Shown here one piece after another: positions 44,141-56,200 of a stretch of 64,000 nt of DNA (positions within the stretch are counted from its first letter, which is position 1; every line of letters begins with the position of its first letter). Under the pieces are notes generated by a model, which was given only the letters and a program-made list of their open reading frames with translations, searched no databases and was not told where the DNA came from. Source of the DNA: Siphonodentalium dalli (taxonomy: Eukaryota; Mollusca; Scaphopoda; Gadilida; Siphonodentaliidae); NCBI GenBank assembly GCA_032622095.1, contig CP136066.1, positions 102,757,319 through 102,821,318 on the forward strand. Direction: 5' to 3'. Made by a program: the position numbers and the translations under genes.

Positions 44141-44242
44141 TTAGTTTGATTTTTTCTGTGTGTTTGTGGCGTGTGCCGTTGCATGCTGCGCTGCCTGCTG
44201 AATTCCTTGTTGGAGAACTTTGACGTAAATTGGCTGAAGACC
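44141..44242 (-). CDS. atl: Atlastin last exon: C-terminal amphipathic tail
   Basis: On the - strand a good acceptor, cattcttttccag, is followed by a phase-0 frame of 33 codons and TAA at 44143-44141. It encodes [20 protein letters not shown], then [13 protein letters not shown]. Joined to ...SNIIWDM it continues the tail helix, much as ATL2 continues with VLKPL-----EE-I-QSV. A second in-frame acceptor (cttcag, 9 bases further in) could remove three residues. In studied atlastins the tail after the hairpin forms an amphipathic helix that aids fusion; the alternating pattern here fits. The exon is short and inferred from splice sites, phase and pattern. Confidence 0.8.
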   Translation of the reverse strand, partial: GLQPIYVKVLQQGIQQAAQHATAHATNTQKKSN

Positions 44243-47200
44243 CTGGAAAAGAATGTTGTAAATAAATTAATACCACTGTGGTGGAAAATGAATTTATCCC
44301 TTTCTACGCTAAATATCATTGACGAGTAGTTATCCTTTCGGAAATGTTCAGATAATAAGTTCAACAAATAACCTAGTTGAACTTATTATCTGATCATTTC
44401 CATCCAATAAATTTTCCTGACTCCTGAAGCATTCAAATTCAGTCATAATAATGAAGCTGATCCAGCCTGAGTTTAGTCTGCCTGTCATTTGCAGAATGAG
44501 ATCCCCAGAGGGTGAATTTAGGCATAGCGGGCTAACATACTAAATTCACCCTCTGGGGACCTCATTCTGCTTAGACCTCATCTTCCCTGGAAATTTTTTT
44601 TATTATCAAATTTCTATAGAAACTTCTTCACATAGATTCTATTTCTTTTTAGTTTCTCTATATTCCCAAATTGGCAAAGACACATTGCATAATCGAGGTT
44701 CCCAATGGGTGAACATCACAATATTCACCATTTGGGAACTTCAATCTGAGTCTATGTCTCCCACAGCAGATGAAGATCCCCAGAGGATGAATATGCGGGA
44801 TAGCGTCACTAAATTCACCTCTGGGGACATCGTTCTACAAATGACAGACACACTTAAACTCAGACTTGAAGCCGATTCTTTTCAGAAGGGAATTTAACGA
44901 TAATCATGAAGGATCTTCTGTTGATTCAAAGTGAAGACAGATACATTTTTCCCTTCAATAGTTAAATGGGTACTGTACACTAAATCCAGCCATTTATGTG
45001 ACCATCTCCTGTTATACTCAACAGAAAATATGCAACAAATGAATGGATTTGAGCCATGGACTACAGTAGTGCTCTAAGTAAGCGACTTCTTAACCACAGC
45101 AGAATTATGGGTAACTTTTCAGGATTTAGTCGGAAATATGGCTTGTTGCCATTCATCGGAAAGCTCTCCCCGAGAGCTTTCCGATGAATGGCAACAAGCC
45201 ATATTTCCGACTAAAGAGCATTACTGTAGTGCAAAATACAAGCATGGGCTCTATGAATGATGCAAACAACATGGTAATTATAATGAAAATGAATAAATGG
45301 TTGGAGTCATACATTCATTTTATTATAATTACGATGTTGTATGCATTGTTCATAGAGCACAATCTCAGCACATGAATGAATGAATTTTTGCACTAATCTA
45401 TGGCTCAAATCCATTCATTTGTTGCATATATTCTGTTGAGAATAACAGGAGATAGTCCTATAAATGGCCGGATTTAGTGTACAGTACCCCTTTATCTAAC
45501 AGTGTTGGGAGAATGAAACAAGTATGTGAATTTACTCATTTCAGTGATGTCAGTGGCTATCAAAGATATTGTTTTCTTGAATCAAGTCATGGGGAGTGTG
45601 GAAACAGTAATTTTATTTTGTCAGCTGACGAAGTCTTGGCATATAATCTCTACCGTAAGAAAATATTTGTAACTAACTGTCCTTAATGGTAATGACAAAT
45701 TTACAGGGAGTGCAGACCATTTTGATGAAAAAGTTGCTGAAACTAATAAAATAAAAAACAAAATAGGCATATGAATGATAGTCATGGCCATAGTCAGTTG
45801 TAAAATATATCATGTGCACACAGTTTCAACCAAATTGAGGGAATAAGCCTTTTGAAACATTAGCCACGAAACTGAGCCTAGGTTGAGAATCATGAAGGGG
45901 AAGGGATGGAAATGTAGCAATAGGCCATAGCATCAGGAATTATTCAGAGAATAAAATCTAATAGGTATCACACATAGCTAGTTTTTAAATCAACTTTGGG
46001 GCTGGGATTTAATCTTGAAAAGCACTCCAGTTTTTGGTGGATCTTAGTGATTTAGCTTTAATTGGAATCAAGCTGTCGCCAAACAGAAAAATAAAGTTAT
46101 ATTTTTTTAATTTTTCAGTTTTTTTTCTAAATAAGAACCATTCAAGATTATGACATATTTAACTCAGAGAGCATCAAAGTACCATATGTATATATATATC
46201 TGAAAATGTTTCAGGAAGAGCTGATTACTGCAAGTTATAAAACAAGACTCGTCCAAACATCTTCAACAATTATTAATTAAAATATATTCTGGACATTCAA
46301 ATCTTATTATGTACAGTGTATTTGACATAAAAAATTTGATTCCAGAAAAAAATCAATTGGTCAACATAACTTTATTTATTAAAACAATGCTGGGAAATCT
46401 AGATAAACAGTAACAACTTCTGAAAGATAACGAAGCCTTGCTAAATCGGCATGACTCACCAACAGTTCTTTTTGCAGGACCAATTAGCCAAGGGCAGAAA
46501 ATTACACAGCAGGATGTTATGCTAAAACTTAGCTTGAACAATTGAAAACCTGAGAAGCGTAGGCAGTCACCCCAACATGCATCTTAACTCATGACCAGGG
46601 TTTGCGCTGCTGCTGATCAAATTTACTAACATGCATGAAATCTTCAAATAGCATATGAGTACTCATTGTCTGGGGTCACTAGGATATTGGGAATGATCCA
46701 ATTAAAGATACAGGCGGCCTTCCTTGTGGATACAGGTTTTAAAATAGTCACATCCACTAAAACTGCCATAAACAGAAAGAATATTATATAATAGATAGAT
46801 GTTGTTCTTATACAAATCATAAATATCGCATAGATTGCATGTTATAGTCGTGTTTGTACCCTTGGTTATGTAAACAAATTAAAAATAAAGTTATGTTACA
46901 TTTGTTTATAGACAAACACTGGAAACTACCGTATCGTCCAATGGAAATGTTCCATTGCGCTGTGGAATGTGTAGATAAAATTATTGGCGCAATCAATAAT
47001 CGCATTCATATCACACCAAGTTCTATTTTAATGGACCTATTCTACCCGCTGTCAGTTCAAAATGAAGCTAATTCACGTAACTTCATGATTGGGAAATGAT
47101 CAGACAGAAAACGTGTACATAATATAATTATTCTCGCAAAGAGATGAATATTTTTCAATCCAGTTAGTATTTTCTCCTCACCCATATATGGTAATACATA

Positions 47201-50200
47201 CCAAATAAAGAATACTACGATGATTCGTATTGTGAGTTGTAAGATGCAAGCACACCAAATGAGGAGTTTTACAACCAATATCGTGACCCAACTTATAAAC
47301 AATCCGTTGCGCTTTTTATGAGAAACTAAACAACAGTCGACCTGTATTTTCTCAGACACAAAACGTGTTTTGTGAATAATCGCATTCATATCATCATTAT
47401 GCTATACCATTAGTATATTCTTGAGGAAATTATAACCTACAACGAAGGCCGCCCATCCCTTTAAAATAATGAAGCAAAACAGATTAGCCAGGTTTAGATC
47501 TCAGAAGTTGCACTTCCAATTTAAAAGACTCAGAACATTATCTTATTTTTTATTATTTATTCCACACCTGTTGGCATGAGGCAAGTGTATTCAACGGAAT
47601 ACCAGCCATTGAATACATATTGTTGTAAACCACAAGTGAAATACAAGCCAGAACTACTTCAAGTTGACATTGTTACCAAGAGCGATGACGTGTACGTAAA
47701 GTCAACGATCTACTTTGGGTGATACACCAGGATACACAGGTAATTACCGGTTTTTCATCAGATTTAAATCACAATAATGGTTGTTATAGTATCCAAGATA
47801 GTCCAAACAACTCATTCGATAAAAGATTCTAGATTAAGATGTACATTGTGTCTATATACATTGAGTTGACAGAGGGTCATATAACGTCTTTTGATTGGAC
47901 TAAGCGGGATTGCCTGCAGACTCGGTCAATAATCCAGCTTGCTGTTCAAAAGAAGCCATCAAGGAAAACTATTTCACCCCAAGGCAGTTAATAGGCAAAT
48001 GTATAAATTATATGTGTGGCGGCAAAAAGTCACCAAGAACTAAAATGGCCTTTAATTTAATTAAGGTCAGTGCAACAGTTTTCATATGTTTCATTTTTCA
48101 ACAGCAAAATTGCCAAAATCTGATAGCCTGTATTATGCACTGTTGATACTTGTACGATACAACAAGACTGGGACATGCTGTGCTGTGGTTATCAACAGGG
48201 TATTGTTTAGTTACCATCAATATCTACTCTCATTAAGGAGTAGCTCTAAAAAGGTGAGGGAAATCAATAATAAAAAAAAATGATAGAAAATATTTTCATG
48301 TAAATTTTAATTAAAAATATTGAGGATCAACGCAAACCCTGCTCCCAACTTACTGGTGCATATAAAGAGACGAATTCTTCTACCTTTTGTCATGGAAAGA
48401 AAAGAAGGTGATTAAAGGAATCAAGCCACCCTATGCACTTATAGTATTGAATTTAAACCCAAACAATCAGATTTGGCAGTCCCCAAACTTAGATTGCAAC
48501 AGTAATGTGCAAGCCTGCAAACAATGTCTGTCATTTGCAGAATGAGGTCCCCAGAAGGTGAATTTAGTGACCCTATCCCGCACAGCAGGCTAGCATCACC
48601 AAATTACCCTCTTGGAACCTCATTCTGCTTAGGCCTCATCTTCTGGGAAGTATCTATAGTCTCAAATTAACATTGTTTTAGTTACTTTTTCCCTTCTGGG
48701 AAGTTTCTATATCCCACTAATTTGCAAAACTTCAAATGGGGAAATTCAATCTGACCCCCAGGTCTCCCATAGCAGTTGAGGCCTAAGCAGAATGAGGTTC
48801 CCAGAGGGTGAATTTGGTGATGCTAGCACGCCGTGTGGAATAACATAACTAATTTCATCCTCTGGGGGACCTCATTCTGCAAATTACAGACAAACTATTT
48901 GTAGGCTTAGTAATGTGCTTCATACATTGTTTAACCCTCTCTATATTAAACACTCATTGATGAGTAGTTCCCTTAGGAAATGTTCAGATAATATGTTCAA
49001 CAAAACAACCACGAACTTATTATCTGAACATCCCACCAATGAATATAAATCACACTGCTCTCGTACTCTCTCCTGCCAAATAAATGTGACGTCACGTTTA
49101 TTTATTTAAAGAAAAATACGACAGCATCACGATTATTAGGCGCCATCACGATTATTTAAAGTTCTTGCAAAGTCGCGGAATTTTCAGTCAAAAAGTTAGA
49201 AAAAACGTGCAGCTCACTAAAAAAAATAGAAGTGCACTTGACAAGTTGACAGGAATGTGGGAGAATCTCATTCCAAACAGGATTTAGGCCTCTAGATCAT
49301 GATGTCCGTGTATAAACAGACGGATTATCGCAGTTAATTACAACTCATCAAAGCTTATAATCACACAGTGACAACTAATTATCGTTGGGACGGAACCGAC
49401 TTCTACTATCAAAACGGGACTTAATGCATGAAAAAATGCGTGACTGGTTTTGGCTATAAATGGAAAGTTACGACACCGCAGTAGCTTCTGTGTGTACACA
49501 GGAACATGTATTTAAATCTATGCAATAAAGCAATACAATAACATGTCCGTGTATTCAAAGCACAGTTTAATTATGAATGCGATGACTTGGCAACAGTTCC
49601 ACATTATTAACCACAACTTACGTTTTATGTCGGATTTAAGTTTTATGTCGGATTTTAAATAGCCGATGTGCGACATAAGAAAGATAACTCTAATTTACAT
49701 CTCGAGCGAAATATTGAGAAAGCCGTGCCTGCTTCCACCCAACCTGGCTACAATCACCACAGTACTTTACCTTACTCAGACTGGTACTGTTACCAAATTA
49801 CTTACTGTCATTATTAAAGGAGCCAATGAGAACAACTTGCATGCATGGGAACTTGCCCAACAATGCCAAATTAATTAAGGCCTACATTCTGCTTCATTTA
49901 TAGTAGAAATATGGTAAAATGCCATCATTGTGCGCCATCACTATTATTTGGCACCATCACTATTATTAATAACACCCGAAAATGTGCACCATCACTATTA
50001 TTTGGCCATCACTATTATTAGGCAGGGGAGAGTACTATCTATTTTTCTGTCTGTCGTCTGCTTTTATTACCTGAAAACCCCTCTAAATGAATAATAAACT
50101 GTGCCAATGTAAACTTTTATAACCAAGTGGGAGATTCCATTTAGTATAGAAACGGTTAAACTGAAACAGTAAAGAGCATTAAAATCATTAATACATATGG

Positions 50201-53200
50201 TCGTAAAGTATGCTTTCAAAGAATTTACTTCAAACAAAGATATAGGGTGGTTTTGCAAATAGCGCATATGTCATTTGCAGAATGAGGTCCCCTGAGGGTG
50301 AATTTAGTGATATCCCGCCAAGAAGGCTAGCATCACCAAATTCACCCTCTCACTCCATTCTGCTTAGGCCTCATCTTCTGGGAAGTATCTAGTCTCAAAT
50401 TAACATTGTTTTTAGTTACATGCATTTTCAGGGTGACTAATGGGTGAACATCACCAACATCAACTGGGGAACTTCAATCTGATCCTAGGTCTCCCATAGT
50501 TGAGGCCTAAGCAAAATGGGGCCCCAAGAGGGTGAATTTGGTTATGCTAGCCCACTATGCTGGATAGCATCACTAAATTCCACCTCTGGGGACCTCATTC
50601 TGCATATAACAGATGCACTAATTGCAGGCTTGGATTGCAATTATAAGTTAGAACTATGTCACAGTTAATCATGAATGAGGAAATCCATCACTACGAAATA
50701 AACTGAAATGGATAGTACTTTGCATGCTGAACAGCATCCAACTTATCCACATTGTACAGATCAGGAATATACCGAACAAGCATCTGTCACATGTGTTCCA
50801 GTTCTTAGTAAAGTAAGATGCTTTCTTCCTGTTAGAAATACTATCTTTGGATGTCTCATGGATGTTAAACCTTTCATGATGGGAGCTGTGCTGGTGCAGC
50901 ATTAGAAATCCTGTGCCAGTGCATTCTCTTATATATCTATGCGAGTCTCCCATAGGGAGCCTCGCATATATAAGAGAATGCACTGGCTTTCAAGGTAAAT
51001 CTTGTTTGGCCAATGTATTCTTATATATGCAAGGCTCCCTATAAGAGAATACATTGGCACATGGTTTTCGCAAATTTCAGAAACTCCTGTAATGGAAGAG
51101 TTAACACCCAGGATGTCTAACCTATTCATACTAGTAACTTTTATCAGCAATTTTTTCAGTTTGCAAAACCTCTCTAAATATTAATTTGTCAGGGTTATAA
51201 GATATATAAGTTGATTTGATCAGGCCTTACTACTTACCATATCCCAGATAATGTTTGAGAGTGAATCTATCATATTTCCTATGTGAGTATATTCACCGGC
51301 GTATTTAACATACATCCACATTGTCAGCAAAATTAGAAACACACCAAGCATCAGGTTCATAACAGCAGCGAAATTTTCGAGTCCGACAATTCCAAATATA
51401 CCCGAAAGCAGGTAAGCTATCACCATGACAACGAAGAGCACAGCGGGAGTCCGTGCAGCACTGAAGATATTTTTGCTTTCGTTGTGCTTTCTGTAGTTAT
51501 CGTAAGATTCATTCATTTCTTCCGCGAGTTTATCAGCGAATGTTTTACTGAATTCAGGGCCACCCATTTTACGTTTACTTCCGAAGAGTTCAAGTGCACG
51601 GTCACAGCTGCGTTGGTGCTCCTTCAAGAGGGTTTCGGGATGTAAGTAAGGCTGCTCTCCACCACAAATCTGAAATACATTAACAGAGACAACATTATAA
51701 CCGTGTATACATTGAATGGATTCTCCCAGTCATTTATAAAATTATACAACAGAATGGTCTAATCTTCATTTGAAGTGATGTTCAGCTTATAAATATATTC
51801 AAGTATGCTGAACTTATTAAATGAACATACAGTCAATTTCGGTTAATAGAATATGCCTGGTGCAGCAATTTTGTATTCGAATAACCGATTATTCTATTAG
51901 GCGATTTTGCACCAAAACGTTGTAATTTCGAGTTGAGGATGTACCACTGACCAGGGACCAGCCTAGGCCTGATTTTCAGGGTGAAGTGACTTCTCCCTGT
52001 CACAAAAATAGGGCGAAGTGGGAGATTTCCAGGGCGAAATGCGTTGGCAAAATTGAAAATTCATATGAAATCCGCCCGCACTGTAGTCGCCTATAAAAGG
52101 CTATATAAAGAAAATAGGAGATATGTAATATTTAAATTAAAATGGGGAAACAATGGTTCAAATGTGGAAGCTTTATGTTCAAATCATCACACTAATAACT
52201 ATGAATAATGTCCAAATTTAATTGTGAGAGAATGGTTTTGAAAGAACGGCATTTTTACAACCGCTTATGAATACAAAAAGAACTAAGAATTACGACCGCT
52301 TATGAATACAAAAAGAAATAAAAATTTGACAAATGCTTATGAATACGAAAAAAACGATAGAAATCTTGAACATTTTCACTCATTAAAAGTCCCTATCATG
52401 GGTACAGATATTACTATGTTGCAAAAATGAATTTGTTTTCAAAGCTAATCTGGCCTTTACATAATTTAACAAAGGGGTGATGATCTGATATAAGGTGTAG
52501 AGTTGTAATCTTCAGGTGTGATAATCTCAAAATCACAAGTCACTGGACACCTGACGATGTATTCACAGCTGTCGGCAATCAACACTCAGGTGTGAATGTG
52601 CTCCCAAATCGGATTAATACAGCTGTTAATAGTAACTATGGAGTTATCTATGACAGTGTCAATGGATAACTGGGTTCAATCAATGTTGGCAGTAAATAGT
52701 GGGTGAATATTTTGCCGATTTTCTTAGGTGATCTTAGGAAATTTCAGGGCGACTTAAACTTGGCCCGGCTGCAAAATTAGGGCGAAGTGAGCAATAATAG
52801 GGAGACTTCTTCGCCGACGTCGCCCTCTCGGCTGGTCCCTGCCACTGACTTGACCGATGTTTGTTTGATATAAAAACTTTAAAATACCTGTTATTAAATG
52901 TGTATTTACTTCATAATATTGTTCTCTTTATTGATTGTTTCATATAATATTAAACTATTTGTAATACCATTGTCAGATTGTGTATTTGCTTTTTATCGAG
53001 GGAAAAAAAACATCGATCGATAAAAGCACATGTTTAATGTCGGTGAAACCCTGTGTGCATTGCATCGGCATGATGGGGACCTTGTATTCATCGTCGTCGC
53101 AAAATCCTTGGATCCTTGGATTTAAATCGATTTTTTTTAATTTTTTTTCTAATTGTTATGATGTGTAATGTCTTTGATAAATGAAGGTTCTAACAGGTGT

Positions 53201-56200
53201 TGCTTATTATATCCAAGGCTGGATTAATCAAAATTCTATTATTATTTATTATTTTTTGTATAACTACATGTATGAAGCACAAATATCATGGCAGTACAGA
53301 TATAGCAACCATGTACTTTAATTGTGCATACACTAGGTCCATGTGAGTTCCAATGTTGTGATATCTCGATAGGTAGACCTGTGCTTAAAGATTTACTACT
53401 AAATTTAGTAAATTTTAGCTGAGAACTGAATATATTTTCAATCACCTTTGCTCCTCTGTGACTTGAGGACATACATGTAATCACACCATATACATGTATC
53501 AAGTATGGACATTAGACAACTAGAGTAGTTTAAATGGCAGAGTATATGGTAGAATAACTCGGTTGGTATTTACATGTATGGCAATCAGAAAAGGAAAGGA
53601 AATTTAATAGTGTAATGAGGAGTGCTGAATCTGATTGTAGTTACAAATAAGCGGAACAGGCCGTTGCTGGAGCAGTAATCATGGTACCATGCAGTATGTC
53701 TGTTTCTATAGGGTTGACAATTACTGCACATTTTCATATCTATTATCCAATTTTGTATATTGTTTAAAGTAAAGTGAAACACTCCGGTAGGGTGATCAAA
53801 TAGAAATGGAGAATACCTTGCTCAAAGTTGTTATTTTTACAACCATATTATATCCAAATTTACAACACAGACCGTCATTCTTATATATTAATTAAATACA
53901 GTGACTCTTGATGTCGAAATCATTTTCGTTAGTTTATCACCAATAGTTGCGTCCCGAATTGAGAAGTAAATATTTACAATTGTGCGTACTTTGGACGATG
54001 TTTTCTATGGAGTGGTTTGGTCTATTTGCTTGAGATTTTTGGCGATGTTAGCAGAATGCTACATTCCTCCAGTTGGCATAGCGCCTGAATACTAACTGAT
54101 CAGTTTCACCCACACGAACAAGTCCATAATATGTCTTTAATCATAATCATGTTATAGTTAACAAAAAACCTTGTTAGATATTGCAAGTTCTTGACATTAT
54201 GCAATCATTTAAAAAAAATTGATTTAAATCAATGATTTTTTTGAAAAAAATCATTGATTTAAATCTTGATTTAAATCAATGATTTAAATCGCTTGATTTA
54301 AATCAGCCAACCCTGGTTGTCGAACCAGGTAACGAGGGCCTTCTCAACATCTGCAGCTTTCGTTTCGAGTTCATAATGACTGAGTAATTGATTATGATTG
54401 GTGTACCCACAGCATCGCATTTATAATAGCCCTGGTAAGATTTTGTTTTTAAAAGTGACACGTTAATTTGCCCTTTGTTAGCGGGTGTACTCAAACAAAT
54501 ACTTAAACAAACACTCTGTCATCATTAATGGGACAATCCTTTGTTCGCGCCATAGAGTGCAAAACAAACAAAACAGTTTGTACAGCCTAATTCTTTATGC
54601 ATGGTCATTAACAGACATCAAATACAAAAGAACCGAGTCGCTAACGGCATATATATGTAGCTTCAAGTTCAAAGCGCACAGGTGTCTGTCCAATTACAGT
54701 ACTGTAAATTATAACAAGACAGTCAATGACTGTGGGGTCGCTCACCAGACTGCAAAGACTGATAAGACTGGGACTCTGGAGACCAAAACAGTGAGCACTT
54801 TTCATAATCACTTTAAAAGAAGTAGATTTAAACAGGATATGTGGCTAGAGAGACTTCAAGTATGTAGCTTGGTAAAAAACCACCTTGAAATTGCCAACTG
54901 TACACTACTGATCACCCCCCTCCTCCAGCTCAACAAGTCCCCTCCCGACCGGGATCCAGACTCCCAAGTCTTAGGTTGGAATTTCACAACCGACACCTCA
55001 AACTTTCTCAATTGTTGGAAATTTCCAATCTCACAAGCGCCTTTTTCTAAAACCATTTAAACATGTTTGAAGCCCAATTATCCATGGACCCAAAACACAA
55101 TACATGTATGTCAGACCAATCAGTCAGGTGGTTCCAAGGTAGATGTTTTAATGAATTTGGTATTTCTATGATTTTATTGGACACAAAAGTGTTAACTCCC
55201 CATAGACTGCCATTTCTTGACAGGTTGACCTCATTTTAACAAATCTGTATCTCAGTCACTAAAGGATCTTCCTGATTCCTCCATACTATATGTAAGCTAA
55301 ATAGTCCAAAATCCCTTGAGAAGACATTTTAAGAATTACTATAGAGACATATAGTTATGTCCCTGGTCCCACCCTTTTAACCTGGTGACCCCATCTGAAT
55401 AAATTTGAATCCCAGACACCAAAGAACCCTTCATACATATCATAAATATCAGTCAAATAGACCTGATGGTCCTTGTGAAGGAAGCATATTAAGAGGGAAA
55501 CTGTCCTTCGCTTGGCCCCTATTTGACCAGGTGACCCCATTAAAAAAATCTGAATTGCAGTCAAGGAAGAACATTCCATTCTATATAAGCCAACTAGTTC
55601 TTGCAAACATATTTTAAGAATTACTATGTAGTGAAATAGTTAAGTCTCTTGCTCTGCCCTTATTTGACTTTGTGATCCCATTTTCACAAATCTGATAAGG
55701 ATAAAAATTAAGTTCCCCAGTTGAAGTTGGTGATATTCACCCATTGGGCACCTCATTTATGAATTTTATCTTCTGCAAATTAGGGGATATAGAAATTTCC
55801 TAGAAGGGAAATTTAACTAACAACAATGTAAATTTTATACTATAGATACTTCCCAGAAGATGAGGCCTAAGCAGAATGAGGTCGTCAGAGGGTGAATTTG
55901 GTGATGCTAGCCTGCTGTGCCGGATAGCATCACAAAAAGCGTGTCTGTTCCTACATTGTGTATGCCTGGCCTCAAGCAACACAATGTATTATACAACAAG
56001 TCTTGAAATAGTGTGATAGTGTGTCTGTCATTTGCAGAGTGAGGTCCACAGAGGGTGAATTTAGTGACGCTAAATTCACCCTCTGGGGACCTCATTCTGA
56101 TAAAGTCCTCAACTGCTATGGAAGACCTAGAAAAAAATTGAATTTCCCCAGTTGAAGTTGGTGATGTTCACCCATTGGGCCCCTCAATTATGAATTTTAT

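Noticed and set aside
49666-49878. 70-codon frame with conserved-looking composition
   Set aside because: Lies inside the nested TIR insertion 49065-50035 and matches no family I know.
54485-55060. Longest open frame in the window, 191 codons on the + strand
   Set aside because: No recognisable domain, overlaps a dispersed repeat also at 30085-30440, and lies antisense in an atlastin intron.
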